Shown one piece after another: positions 52,602 through 63,597 of a DNA stretch of 64,000 bases. The notes below the pieces were generated by a model that was not told where the DNA came from, made no database searches, and saw only the letters and a program-made list of their open reading frames with translations. Origin of the DNA: Akkermansiaceae bacterium. GTDB lineage: Bacteria; Verrucomicrobiota; Verrucomicrobiia; Verrucomicrobiales; Akkermansiaceae. The position numbers and the translations under genes are program-made. Location of the stretch: NCBI GenBank assembly GCA_905181965.1, contig CAJIZY010000014.1, forward strand, positions 1-64,000. The letters are read 5' to 3'. Each line of letters opens with the position of its first letter. Position 1 is the first letter of the stretch.

Positions 52602-55286
52602 GTGTATCAAGCAACTTCCCATTCGCAAATTAAAGGCTCCGTCTTACTGTGCTACGTGCCACTTAGATTTGATCCCAAATCGCTCCACTTTCCAGATCTG
52701 GAAATGTGGCTTGATCCACATCGGCCAAGGCCCTTTGCTTTCGTCTCGCACGGCCACGCTGACCATTTTGCACGACACCAACGCGTGCTTTGCTCACCTG
52801 GCACTGGCCACATCCTCGTCAAACGCTACGGCGTCAAAGCCTCGACAATTGAAGCGCTCGATTGGGGTGAGCAAAGAATTATTAACGACCACCACATCAC
52901 CCTCTATCCTGCTGGTCATATCACAGGATCGGCCATGATTCGAATCGAGGGCCCGGATCAATCGGTCCTTTACACCGGTGACTTTAAAACTCGATCTTCT
53001 CATACTGCCGAAATCGCGGAGTTCCCGAAGTCAGACATTCTCATAATGGAGACTACCTTCGGACGACCACAGTTTGTCTTCCCGCCAACCGATGAGATTG
53101 AAAAAGATATCTCCCGCTTCGCTCGTGAGACTCTCGACAACGGGGAAACGCCTGTCTTTCTTGCTTATTCGCTCGGTAAAGCCCAGGAAGCTCTCGCCAT
53201 TTTAAACAACGCCGGAATCGAAATCGTTGTTCACAAAACAGTTTTCGAAATGACGCAAGCTTGTCGCGACCTCAAAGTCGATTTGCCCAAACCTGTCCTC
53301 TTAGAAAAAAATATTCCGCCTGGAGTTGCCGTCATTGCCCCGCCCAATGCTGTGCGTGCGCGCGTGATTCGCAGTCACAAAAAACGTCGGACTGCCATGC
53401 TCAGCGGATGGGCCCTGACTCCTGGTTCGCGATACCGTTACCAAGTTGATCAAGTCTTCCCACTTTCCGATCACGCTGATTACCCTGGCCTCCTTGAGTC
53501 GGTCGAAAAAGTCTCCCCTTCCCTAGTCTATACCCTACACGGTAGCACTCGTGAATTCGCCCGTGATCTCCGGGCCAAGGGCATCGAAGCATGGTCGATT
53601 TATGGCGACGACCAACTCGAACTCCTCGAATCCGCTTCTCCTGAAATTTCGCCCAAAAAAGAGCTTCCACGGCCTTCCTCTGACCTTCGTGATCTCAGCG
53701 AACTCCTCGAATCGCTCACCACTACCGCCTCTCGACTTAAGAAAATACAACTTCTCTCGACATTTCTCCAAGATCGCACCAACCAAGAACTACCGCTTGT
53801 TACTCGTTGGCTCAGCGGATCTGGTATCACTCATCTCGGTAATGTCATGATCCGGCAAGCCCTCCTCGAAGTCACCGGCTTCCCTCTCGCTAAATACAAA
53901 ACCGTCTCTGCCAGCCAAAATGACTCCGCTCGCACTGCGAGACTTCTTTTGGAAGAAGCACCACTTAATCCTCTTGCCCATTCCTCCAAAGAAGTTGCTA
54001 CGTATTTCGACCAACTACGGAGAGCTAATGGCTCCCTTGCTAAAACTCATCTCCTCTCATGTTATCTTTACCAATGCCATCCGGCGGAAGGCGAGACTAT
54101 GGTCCGTCTCCTCACCGGCGGGCTTCGCGCCGGAGCCAAGGAAGGACTTTACGAAGAAGCTGTAGCTCAGGCTTTTGATGTATCGCATTCGGCTATTCGC
54201 TATGCCGCGATGCTTACCGGCGATCTTGGTGAGGTCGCTATCGCAGCAAAAAATAAAACTCTCGCTGAGATCCAATTGCGGCCTGGCACGCCTATCAAAC
54301 CAATGCTGGCTTCCCCCACTGAAACTGCGGAAGACATTATCAAATGGCACGATAGCAAAGACATCCCACTTTGGCTTGAGCCGAAGTACGATGGGATTCG
54401 GAGCCAACTCCATGTTACTCCGGATGGGGCTCATCTTTTTTCTCGTGATCTTCGCTCACTCGATGATGAATTCCCCGAGATCCTTGAGGCTGCTCGTGCC
54501 CTTCCCCCATGTCTTTTAGATGGCGAGCTTATCGCCTACGCCGAAGGCAAACGGCTCACTTTTTTTGACCTCCAAAAACGACTCGGCCGGAAGAAAATTC
54601 AGGGTGATCTCTTTCTCGGAGCGGCCATCCCGGTAAAATTTATGGCCTTCGATTGTCTTTATTCACGAAAAGCACTCATTGATGCTCCTTTGGAAGAACG
54701 CCGGCAAGCCCTAGAATCGCTGGAACTTTCCGCCCCCTTTACACCAGTGCCCCTCATTCGTCCCGACGGAGTTGATATCGAAGCCTTGGAGCGAGAATTT
54801 AAAAAAGCAATGTCTGATGACAATGAAGGACTTATCGCAAAAAATTGCTCATCGAGTTATCAACCGGGTCGACGAGGTCAGTCATGGAAGAAGCTCAAAG
54901 GTGTGATGCCGACTCTCGATTGTGTCGTGATCGCTGCTCAGCAAGGACATGGAAAACGGTCAGGAGTTCTATCGGATTACACTTTTGCTTTGAAAGACAA
55001 AGAATCCGGCGAACTTCGGACTTTAGGGAAAGCCTACTCTGGCCTCACGGACGATGAAATTGAAGATCTCACCGATCATTTCCAAAAGACCACGATTGAA
55101 AGAATCTCACGACGGGTCGTTAAAGTCGAACCGACCATCGTGCTGGAAATTGCCTTTGACAAGATTCGCCCTTCAAAGCGCCACGATTCTGGCCTTGCCT
55201 TGCGATTCCCGCGGATCAAAGCGATCCGCCGCGACAAAAGCCTGGATGAAATCGACACTCTTCAAACCGCTCAAAAATTAGTTTAG
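52602..55286 (+). CDS. Fusion of metallo-beta-lactamase exonuclease and ATP-dependent DNA ligase
   Basis: The 894-residue protein joins two DNA repair enzymes. Residues 1-330 are an SNM1/CPSF-type metallo-beta-lactamase fold with VSHGHADHF (His50, His52, Asp54, His55), LYPAGHITGSAMI, YTGDFKTR and METTFGRP. Residues about 360-890 are an ATP-dependent DNA ligase: helical N-terminal domain, the nucleophile Lys595 in EPKYDGIRSQL, and later motifs LLDGELIAY, EGLIAKNCSS and SWKKLKG. This pair usually occurs as separate genes in the ligase-associated repair cluster along with a helicase and phosphoesterase, not seen here. A GTG at 52656, nearer the conserved domain, is an alternative start. The function is probably end-processing with ligation. 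Confidence 0.9.
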   Translation: MYQATSHSQIKGSVLLCYVPLRFDPKSLHFPDLEMWLDPHRPRPFAFVSHGHADHFARHQRVLCSPGTGHILVKRYGVKASTIEALDWGEQRIINDHHITLYPAGHITGSAMIRIEGPDQSVLYTGDFKTRSSHTAEIAEFPKSDILIMETTFGRPQFVFPPTDEIEKDISRFARETLDNGETPVFLAYSLGKAQEALAILNNAGIEIVVHKTVFEMTQACRDLKVDLPKPVLLEKNIPPGVAVIAPPNAVRARVIRSHKKRRTAMLSGWALTPGSRYRYQVDQVFPLSDHADYPGLLESVEKVSPSLVYTLHGSTREFARDLRAKGIEAWSIYGDDQLELLESASPEISPKKELPRPSSDLRDLSELLESLTTTASRLKKIQLLSTFLQDRTNQELPLVTRWLSGSGITHLGNVMIRQALLEVTGFPLAKYKTVSASQNDSARTARLLLEEAPLNPLAHSSKEVATYFDQLRRANGSLAKTHLLSCYLYQCHPAEGETMVRLLTGGLRAGAKEGLYEEAVAQAFDVSHSAIRYAAMLTGDLGEVAIAAKNKTLAEIQLRPGTPIKPMLASPTETAEDIIKWHDSKDIPLWLEPKYDGIRSQLHVTPDGAHLFSRDLRSLDDEFPEILEAARALPPCLLDGELIAYAEGKRLTFFDLQKRLGRKKIQGDLFLGAAIPVKFMAFDCLYSRKALIDAPLEERRQALESLELSAPFTPVPLIRPDGVDIEALEREFKKAMSDDNEGLIAKNCSSSYQPGRRGQSWKKLKGVMPTLDCVVIAAQQGHGKRSGVLSDYTFALKDKESGELRTLGKAYSGLTDDEIEDLTDHFQKTTIERISRRVVKVEPTIVLEIAFDKIRPSKRHDSGLALRFPRIKAIRRDKSLDEIDTLQTAQKLV

Positions 55287-55295
55287 CTAGGGGCC

Positions 55296-56027
55296 TTATC
55301 GCTTCTTCGCCAGATGAACTTTCGCTTCTTTTTTCGTTGTGAAGGGATCTGGGTCCACTTCATACCAAGACGATTTCTGGATTCGGTCGCGGTTATAGGG
55401 TGGTGCAAAAATATCCACTAATTGTGTCAGTTTTTTTGCTTTTAACCGATGGATATTTCGCGCTTTTGACGTCAATGAGGACACTGAGGTCTTCTTGAGA
55501 ATCTCGTGGTTCGTTTCCTTAAGAAGGACATGTTTATGGTCTGGCTTTTCTCCGAGAAGATCGTAATTCCAAGTTTCAATTTCGCCTGAAGCGCAGAGGA
55601 TTACTCCGGTCATTTCCGGATGATCGTGGTGAGAAATCTCTTCTTCTTTTTCAAATTGCAAAAGTGTCACGTGGAAGTTGCGTTGTTTTTCGAGAGGTTC
55701 AAAATCGACCCGGTTGTTTCCAAGGCCGCGATGAGATTTTTTGAATGCTTCCAACAAATATTCGTCTTTTAAGTTGAGCCGTGAACAAAGTTTTGCCGCC
55801 TTGGTGACATAAGCTGATTCATCCCAATCATCAAGGTGTTGACGGGTTGCTTCTTTTTCGACTGCTTCGAGGAAAGCGTCCCAATTGATCGGTTGCATTT
55901 CAGACAAGCGGCCTTGGCAGGCATTAGCCCGAGTCGCTAAGGCCGTAAGGCTTGGTAGCGCTATCGTCAGCCCCAAAAAACCGGGTAAGGAGGTGCGGAT
56001 AAAATGTCTGCGATCATAATCATCCAT
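55296..56027 (-). CDS. Tat-exported thiol-dioxygenase-like (PCO/ADO family) cupin protein
   Basis: From ATG 56027 the protein is 243 residues with a twin-arginine signal (YDRRHFIRTSLPGFLGLTI, cleaved around residue 34). The remainder matches the plant cysteine oxidase / 2-aminoethanethiol dioxygenase family. It has ISHHDHPEMTGVILCASGEIETWNYD with iron-ligand candidates His134 and His136, a third His193 in NIHRLKA, and DIFAPPYNRDR. These enzymes oxidise thiols or N-terminal cysteines using Fe(II) and O2 in the cytosol, so a Tat-exported member is unexpected. The substrate is unknown. It ends 9 bp from the ligase gene stop on the other strand. Confidence 0.75.
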   Translation of the reverse strand: MDDYDRRHFIRTSLPGFLGLTIALPSLTALATRANACQGRLSEMQPINWDAFLEAVEKEATRQHLDDWDESAYVTKAAKLCSRLNLKDEYLLEAFKKSHRGLGNNRVDFEPLEKQRNFHVTLLQFEKEEEISHHDHPEMTGVILCASGEIETWNYDLLGEKPDHKHVLLKETNHEILKKTSVSSLTSKARNIHRLKAKKLTQLVDIFAPPYNRDRIQKSSWYEVDPDPFTTKKEAKVHLAKKR

Positions 56028-56226
56028 TGCCAAAATTATTGGCAAATAACGGCAAAGACAAGCTTGGGCTGAAAATTGGGATCCTTTCTCATGAACTTAT
56101 CATATTAAATTAGGCAACTTCTGAGTTGTTTGGCGCTCCAACGACGGGAATATTGTCTCCCGAGGAGTTTTCATCAGCGCAAAAATTGTGTGCTACTATT
56201 AAACTTCTCTCGACCCCAACCACGTT

Positions 56227-59200
56227 ATGTCTCAATTTTGGCGTTTCTTTTTCCCTTTAATCCTGACTGGGTGTCTTTCAGGTCAGGTTCGCATCAACGA
56301 GTTTATGGCCTCAAATACGAGGGCGTTACCCGATATTGTCGATTTCGAGGATTACCCCGATTGGATCGAGCTCCACAATCCTAATCTTGAGGACGCGAGT
56401 TTAGACGGGTTTTTCCTCAGCGATGATCCCGCCTCTCCCTTCAAATGGCCTATTCCTGATGGCGCGGTTGTTCCGGCCGGAGGATACTTGCTTTTCATGG
56501 CGGACGGTAATGATGCCGGCCTCGGTGAATCCCACCCAAGAGGATATTGGCCGTGGCGGGATTTTACAACCGAGCGATATCACACTAATTTCGGATTGAG
56601 CGCCGAGGGAGAATCGGTCGTCTTGACTCGGACTTCAGGCGCTACGTCTGCGACGCTCGTTACCACTGGTTCTCGGTGGGCTTATCTGGACGATGGTTCG
56701 GACCAGTCAACTCAGTGGAGAGCGCGTAATTTTGACGATAGTGGTTGGGCCTCTGGCCTTGCTGATTTTGGATACGGCGACGACCCCGTCACTGAAGTCT
56801 CATATGGCGGGGATGAGGATAATAAATATATCACGACCTATTTCCGGCATAAATTTAATGTAACGGATTCAAGTCTTTACCAAAATCTTTCCCTTGCTCT
56901 TCAGGCGGATGATGGGGCTGTTGTCTATTTAAATGGGGCAGAGATCGTTCGCGATAACATGCCAGCCGGTATCATTAGCTCACTCACGACAGCCGTTGGA
57001 AGTGTCGGCAGTAGTGAGGCAGATTTTCTTACCTACGCTGTTCCTGTTTCCGGGTTGGTGACGGGTGACAATGTCCTTGCGGTTGAGATTCATCAGCGGA
57101 GCGCCGACAGCCCATGCCATCCGCTTCGACCTTTCTCTCGAGGCCTCTTTCTACACCGGAGTCGTAACGGTGGATACGATCTCCTACGGCAGCCAAGTTA
57201 CCGACATTTCTTATGGCCGTGATGCTGAGTCGCCCACCATCTGGAAGCAGTTTGCCGAATCTACTCCAGGATCTGCCAATACGACTGCTGAGGCTACCAG
57301 TCTGCGTTTTTCCAGTCGTGAAGTTACCATTGCTCCGCGAGCCGGCTTCTATTCTTCTGATCAAATCATTAGTCTCAGTACGACTGAGGGAGAGATTTAT
57401 TACACCTTGGATGGGAGTAATCCGTCTACTTCCGCTACGCTTTACACTGAGCCTTTCCCCATTAGCGCAACCACCATTGTAAGAGCCCGTGTCTTCGAAG
57501 CCGGTAAGGGCCCCGGCCCTATTCTGACTTCGACATATATCTATGGAGAGTCTTTTAATGGCCTCCCCATCGTCTCTGCTGTGGCCGATCCCGAAACTCT
57601 CTTCGGAGATGAAATCGGGATCTACGACAACGATCACGAACCGGTCCGCAGTAGAATGAATGAGGTTTATAAAAAGAAGGACGCACCCGGGCATGTTGAA
57701 TTTTTCCCGGTTGATGGGAGTGAGGGGTTCCAAGTTAATGGTGGCTTCCGTATAGGTGGCGAAAACAACTGGGGATCTCACGAGCAAAAGGCTCTTAATT
57801 TCACTTTGCGCGGAAAATATGGTGATGATGCTATCAAATATGACCTTTTCCCCGGAAGCAATATTCCTGTTCATACCGCTATCGCTTTTCGCGAAGGTGG
57901 TGATGATTGGGATGACGCGATGCTTCGCGATGCCATGTGGAACACCATTGCAAAAGGTCGCCTCGAAGCTGAGACCAACGCCTCTCGCCCGTGCGTTGTT
58001 TTTTTAAATGGAGAATACTGGGGAGTTTATAACATTCGCTCACGCTGGGACGAGCAATGGCTCTTCGAACATTATGGTGTCGATAATGGCGAATATGACC
58101 ATATTGGATATGGCCGCTTTACAAGTAGTAATACGACTCTAGGTGTCGAGAATGGTGACTTAGAAGATTGGCTTGAACTTCTAGAATTCATCGACGCGAA
58201 CGACATTAACGAAGCTGGCAATTGGGCCTTTGTGGAGTCGCGCGTTGATCTCGATAGCTTCATCGACTTTATCGTTTCTGAGTCATTCGCTAATAATACT
58301 AGCTGGCGCCATAACCGCGAAATGTGGAAGGCCCACAAACCTGGTAGTAAATGGCGGTGGTTTCTCCCCGATATGGATCGCACTTTTAAAGATTCGGATA
58401 TCAATAGTAACACTTTCGATGACATCTTGAAGGACGACGCCCTGCTCGACCGCATTAAAAATCAACCTACTTTTAAAGCTCGGCTGGCCCAGCGCTACGC
58501 GGCTCATATTGCTTCTACTTTTTCCTCTGCTCGGATTAACAAGATCATCGATTCCCTCGGTGCTATTATTACACCGGAACTCGATCGCCACAAAGAGAAG
58601 TGGGATGGGAGCATTGATGCTGATGATCAGGCCCGCGATCTCAAAGAAATCAAAGACTATAATGAAGAACGGTTGACTGAAGTTCACGACGAGATCGACT
58701 CCGAACTTCTCATCGACTCTGCTGTTGATATTACTCTTGCGGCCAATGGTTCTGGTTCCTTCCGTATTGAGGGTGTTGAAGTCGAAGCTGGGACCCTCAA
58801 ACTTTTTCCGAACCTCAATACCACTGTCGAAGCTGTTCCCGCTCCTGGCTTTGCTTTCGTTTCTTGGGAAGCTCTTCCGGGAGAAGCTACCACAATTCTC
58901 AATTTCGCTGGTCCTGCAACTCTGACTGCCAACTTCATTCCTACTGGTGGAATTGTTACGGGTGGCACCCTCGCTTCAGATACGACCTTTACTCTCGCGA
59001 ACTCACCCTATTTTGTCGCGAGCGATCTTATTGTGCCTGCTGGCACGACTTTAGATATCGATCCCGGAGTTGTTCTCGAAATGGCTACTGGACGCAATAT
59101 CCGCGTTATGGGCACTCTTGATATTAAGGGCACAGCTGGTCGGGAGGTTATCATCCGCGGACGGAGCAATACTACCTGGGGAGGACTTTCATTTGAAGAA

Positions 59201-61423
59201 CCTTTGACTACTTCAACTCTCACGCATCTCATCGTGCGGGATGCTTCGCGTGGTCAAGAGCCGACTCTTTATCCGGCGGGGATTGCTGGTTTAAATGCCG
59301 ATGTTGTTATCGAATTTTTGAATATTTCTGGGGGACGTGGCCCTCTCTTTTTTCGGGGTGGCTCGACGATCCTACGTGACAGTTTTGTCGACATTCCGAT
59401 TACGGGCGATGGCATTAATATCAAAGGTGGCTATGCCGAAACTCACCGCACGACCTTCCTTGGCAACAACTCTGTCGATACCGACGCCATCGACTACGAT
59501 GGTGTGATCAATGGGATCATCAAGGGTTGTCGAATCTATAATTTTCGTGGGTTCAACAGCGACGGAATCGATACTGGTGAGCAATGTGTTGATGTTCTCA
59601 TCGAAGGAAATTCTATTTTTTATAACTCCGACAAGGGAATCTCAGTGGGCCAAGGTTCAACTGTCATTATGAGAAATAACCTTGTTGTCGGCTGTCTTCA
59701 GGGTGTTGGGGTTAAAGACGCTGGTTCGGCTATTTTGGTTGATCAAAACACTTTTGTTGACTGCGCTGAGGCCGTCGCCTCTTTTGAGAAGAATTTTGGA
59801 AAGGGTGGCGGAGCTGCCATTATTACCAATAGCATTTTTTCAAAATGCGGGGTGCCAGTAAGTTCCGACGCCTTTTCTACGCTTACGGTTTCTTACAGTC
59901 TGAGCGATACCACTCCTCTCGTGGGCCTCAACAATCTTATAGCTGACCCCCTGTTCGTCGATGCTACCAACCTCAACTTCCAGCTTTTGCTTGAATCACC
60001 CGCAAAGGATAGTGGTGATCCAGCTCATACCCTCGATCCTGACGCGACTCGTGCCGACCGTGGCGCACTCTACACTTACTCATCAGACGACTATCCTTTT
60101 GAAATCGGTAAGACGGTTGTTATTAACGAAATCCTTGCAAATTCTGGAACCGCGCCTGATTGGATAGAGCTCTACAATCGATCTTCTAGCCCGGTCAATA
60201 TCGGGGGGTGGTTTCTCAGCGATGATGGTAGTGATCTCGCTAAATATCGAATTCCTCTTGATACTGTTCTCCCAGCAAATGGTTACCTGACCTTCTTTGA
60301 GGATACCAATTTTGGACCTGAAAGTGCTGACCCAAATCGGATTACGGGCTTTGGACTCAGTGATAATGGAGAAACGGTGCATCTCACGTCTGCTATCAAT
60401 GACGTTCTGACAGACTACCGGTTTAAGGAAAATTTTGGAGCTTCGCTGGAAGGGACCACACTCGGATACTATTACAAGCCAGGATCGGGAACCTACAACT
60501 TCATTGCCTTGCAAGATCCCACTCCGGCCGCGCCCAACGCTGCGCCTAAAATCGGGCCCATCATCATTTCTGAGGTGATGTATAATCCAGCTATCGATGG
60601 CGCTTCGGAATATCTTGAGTTACTAAACATCAGTGATTCTTCGGTCTCTCTCTTTGATAATACGACTGGTAAGGCTTGGCAATTTAGCGATGGAATTGAC
60701 TACGAATTTCCTGCTGGGGCCCCTCTCGTTATGGCTCCGGGTGAGCGTATTGTTCTCACCCGAAGTCTCACCGCATTTAACTCGGAATTTACGACACCTG
60801 AAGGAATTCGTGTTTTCGAGTGGCTCACCGGAAAACTTTCCGGGGGTGGTGAGACCGTCCAACTTGCTCGCCCTGGCCCCGTTAACGATCTCAATGAAGT
60901 ACAATACGTTCGCGTTGATCGGGTAAAATATAACAACAAAGCCCCTTGGCCGATCAGCCCGGATGGCGATGGACCTTCACTCACGAAAATTGCCGAGAAT
61001 CAATATGGAAATGACTACCTGAACTGGCGTGCCGCTGCTGGCAGCCCCGGAGCTGGGGCCCCCGGGCTTTCTTATGACGACTGGGTCATCTCTAATAACA
61101 TCACTAGCCCGAGCCTCGACAACGATGGTGACGGTCTTTCTAATCTTATCGAATATGCCTTGGGCACCGATCCCGCAGCCTCGGACGATCAACTTCCTCT
61201 CAATATTACTTTGAGCCCATCCGCTGTAATTGCTTCCTATGAAGTAAACACCCTACGGCCGGATGCTGATCTGCTACTAGAATCTTCTTCCGACCTCGTT
61301 AAATGGTCTCCTGTCAAGTCACCTCCTGTCGCTCTTAGCGGTGACCGTCAGCTCTACTCAGTCATCCAATCGATAACTGGTATCCGGTTTTTCTACCGTC
61401 TCGCCGTTCGGCTTAAGCCGTAA
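56227..61423 (+). CDS. Giant secreted CotH / lamin-tail / beta-helix protein with an apparent 1-nt insertion
   Basis: Two frames, 56227-57222 and 57065-61423, make one protein of about 1731 residues if one C is removed from CCC at 57111-57113. That restores EIHQRSADSHAIRFDLSL. Modules in order: signal peptide and lipoprotein-like start (LILTGCLSGQ), lamin-tail domain, jelly-roll LADFGYGDDPV region, chitobiase-like TLDGSNPSTS, and a CotH domain (FRIGGENNWGSHEQKALNFT read in pieces, FLNGEYWGVYNIRSRWDEQW, FLPDMDRTF). After that come a bacterial-repeat segment ANFIPTGG, a right-handed beta-helix of NxxF/GI-type repeats at about 59000-60000, two more lamin-tail domains, and a DNDGDGLSNLIEYALGTDP calcium loop near the C-terminus. 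It is a probable surface or outer-membrane-associated adhesin or matrix protein. Confidence 0.8.
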
Positions 61424-61541
61424 CCATCAGATTTAGTACGAGTTGAGCTTACTCTCAAGGGTGTGATAAAATTTAAGGGAGCCTAAAATCGACTTTTGGT
61501 TCGCATTTTCGCCACGAGAGATTAAATCCGACTCTCACATT

Positions 61542-62144
61542 ATGAAATTAATCGCCATCATTCTTGCTGCTACCGCTTCTTTCTCCTTTGCTGGGGAGTG
61601 GATTCAAATGTTCGACGGGAAAACCCTCAAAGGTTGGAAGGTCAATTCTGAAAACCCACAAACCTTCTCCGTTGAAGATGGCGCGATCAAAGTGGAAGGC
61701 CCTCGTGCTCACCTCTTTTATGGGACAGACGGCAATGCCAAGTTCAAAAACTTTGAATTTGAGTGTGAAGTTAAAACTGCCAAAAATGCTAATGCGGGAA
61801 TCTTCATTCACACTAAATTTCAAGACAGGGGCTGGCCCTCACAGGGTTATGAATGCCAAGTCAATGCCACCCAAAAGGACTGGCGTAAGACGGGTAGTAT
61901 TTATAGCTTTCAGGATGTCAAAGAACCCGGGCACAAGGACGACGAATGGTTTACATACAACATCAAAGTCGAAGGAAAAAAAGTGACTGTCACCATCAAT
62001 GGAAAAGTGACCAACGAATATACCGAGCCAGCTGATCATAAGGAAAAGACGAAGCGTCTCAGCAAAGGCACGATAGGTCTACAAGGCCATGATCCCGGAA
62101 GTCTCATTTACTTCCGGAAGCTGCGAATCAAAAAACTGGGGTAA
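61542..62144 (+). CDS. DUF1080 (3-keto-disaccharide hydrolase family) exported protein
   Basis: This 200-residue protein has a signal peptide (MKLIAIILAATASFSFA) and a concanavalin-like jelly-roll domain. It opens with IQMFDGKTLKGWKV, then NANAGIFIHTKF, GYECQVNA, TGSIYSF and the final GTIGLQGHDPGSLIYFRKLRIKKL, all hallmarks of DUF1080. Some family members hydrolyse 3-keto-glycosides, others have unknown sugar-related roles. The length is on the short side, a single domain. It lies 119 bp after the giant CotH gene and is followed by a strong terminator. Confidence 0.92.
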   Translation: MKLIAIILAATASFSFAGEWIQMFDGKTLKGWKVNSENPQTFSVEDGAIKVEGPRAHLFYGTDGNAKFKNFEFECEVKTAKNANAGIFIHTKFQDRGWPSQGYECQVNATQKDWRKTGSIYSFQDVKEPGHKDDEWFTYNIKVEGKKVTVTINGKVTNEYTEPADHKEKTKRLSKGTIGLQGHDPGSLIYFRKLRIKKLG

Positions 62145-62163
62145 TAACGACCTCTTTAAAAAA

Positions 62164-62203
62164 CAAAGCCGCCTCCTCTATTCCTGAGGATTGGCGGTTT
62201 TTT
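62164..62203 (+). terminator. Intrinsic terminator after the DUF1080 gene
   Basis: GCCGCCTCCTC pairs with GAGGATTGGCGG around a short loop, followed by a run of seven T. It begins about 20 bp past the stop codon at 62144 and ends well before the opposing flavoprotein stop at 62287. Confidence 0.85.
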
Positions 62204-62286
62204 TGGAAATCAAAGTCTCACCCTCCTTGTCTTTGAGCCCCAAGCTTACAAGCATTTCTCTGATCCCTCTAAGCGAGTAATTTGAT

Positions 62287-63483
62287 TCAACACGAGGGTG
62301 AAGTTTTGAAAGCCAAGGCAGCTTCTGCGGCCCGCGTTCCACTTGCAAAACATCCCTGCAAAAGATAGCCGCCAGTTGGTGCTTCCCAGTCGATCATTTC
62401 ACCAGCTACAAAGATTCCTGGGAGATCTTTGATCATAAGTTGATCATTGATAGTTTTCCATGCTACCCCTCCAGACGAGGAAATTGCCTTTTCAATCGGA
62501 CGTGTTTTGGTGAGTGGAATACAACATGCTTTAGTATGTTGTGCAAGATGCTCTGCAGATAAAAATGGACCATGGAAATGGTCTAGGATCAGGCGCATGG
62601 AGCCGCTGAGCTTCCAACGGTATTGCGATTCAGCGAGAAAGTTCTTTTTTGCCGACTCCATCTTACCCACCAGTTTTTCGATCGTGAAAGTTGGCTTGAA
62701 ATCTAAGGTGAGCAGGGGTTCTTTCATTGTGCGAAGTACTGGACCTAGTGCATAGAGAGGGCCGCCTTCCATTCCGTAACGCGTGAGCATGATCTCGCCT
62801 GGAGCGATCTGGTCATCGGCTGAAGCCACTACATTTTTTAAGGGCTGGGCTTCGAGTTTTTCAGCCAAGTCAGAAGACCAATCCACTTCCCAACCACAAT
62901 TTGCGGGCGCTAGTGGATTCACTTTTACCCCAGTTTTTTCAAGGGTTTCAACCCATCCTCCATCTGATCCGGTTTGTGGCCACGACCCTCCACCAAGAGC
63001 CAAAATAATGGCATTAGCTTGAATCTTAACTTCCCCTTCTGGGCCCTCGAAAGAGGCCTTTCCACTCGTTAACGAAACAAGGCGATGACTCAGACGAAAA
63101 TCCACTCCCTGCTTACGGAGTTTTTCAACCCACCGCCGTAGGAGTGGAGCGGCCTTCAAAGCTTTTGGGTAAATCCTACCAGATTTTTGGACAAAGGTCC
63201 CAACGTTAAGCCGCGCGGCCCAAGCTCGTATTTCCTTGTTGTCAAAGTCAGCTAGAGCGCTGGTCCAAAAGTCGTGCGGTTGATCAGGTCCTTGATAGCG
63301 AGTGACAAAAGTTTCTATTTCCTCCGAGTGCGTCAGGTTAAGTCCCCCCTTTCCAGCTACTAAAAATTTCCGCCCTACCGATCGCTTCTGATCACATAGC
63401 GTGACCTTCATGCCGGCGGTGGAAGCAACTTCAGCAGCCCGTAACCCTGAAGGTCCGCCTCCGATGATAAGAATATGTGACAC
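62287..63483 (-). CDS. HI0933/BaiN-like flavoprotein (TIGR03862-type)
   Basis: The 398-residue FAD-dependent oxidoreductase family protein has the dinucleotide-binding N-terminus HILIIGGGPSGLRAAEVAS and RSVGRKFLVAGKGGLNLTHS, typical of this family. ALGGGSWPQTGSDGGW and the C-terminal LPGIFVAGEMIDWEAPTGGYLLQGCFASG complete the FAD site. Members are often annotated as aminoacetone oxidases or as having unknown reductase function; no substrate can be assigned from sequence. The length is complete. It is transcribed toward the DUF1080 gene terminator. Confidence 0.9.
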   Translation of the reverse strand: MSHILIIGGGPSGLRAAEVASTAGMKVTLCDQKRSVGRKFLVAGKGGLNLTHSEEIETFVTRYQGPDQPHDFWTSALADFDNKEIRAWAARLNVGTFVQKSGRIYPKALKAAPLLRRWVEKLRKQGVDFRLSHRLVSLTSGKASFEGPEGEVKIQANAIILALGGGSWPQTGSDGGWVETLEKTGVKVNPLAPANCGWEVDWSSDLAEKLEAQPLKNVVASADDQIAPGEIMLTRYGMEGGPLYALGPVLRTMKEPLLTLDFKPTFTIEKLVGKMESAKKNFLAESQYRWKLSGSMRLILDHFHGPFLSAEHLAQHTKACCIPLTKTRPIEKAISSSGGVAWKTINDQLMIKDLPGIFVAGEMIDWEAPTGGYLLQGCFASGTRAAEAALAFKTSPSC

Positions 63484-63597
63484 GCCAACTTATTTCTGAG
63501 GCGCGGCAAAGACGCCAGAAAAGATTTTTATGTTAAGCTATTTCATCCGCTCAGCAGTCGCCTTGAAGTCGGGGCGAATGAGGGCGTTGGTTAGACA

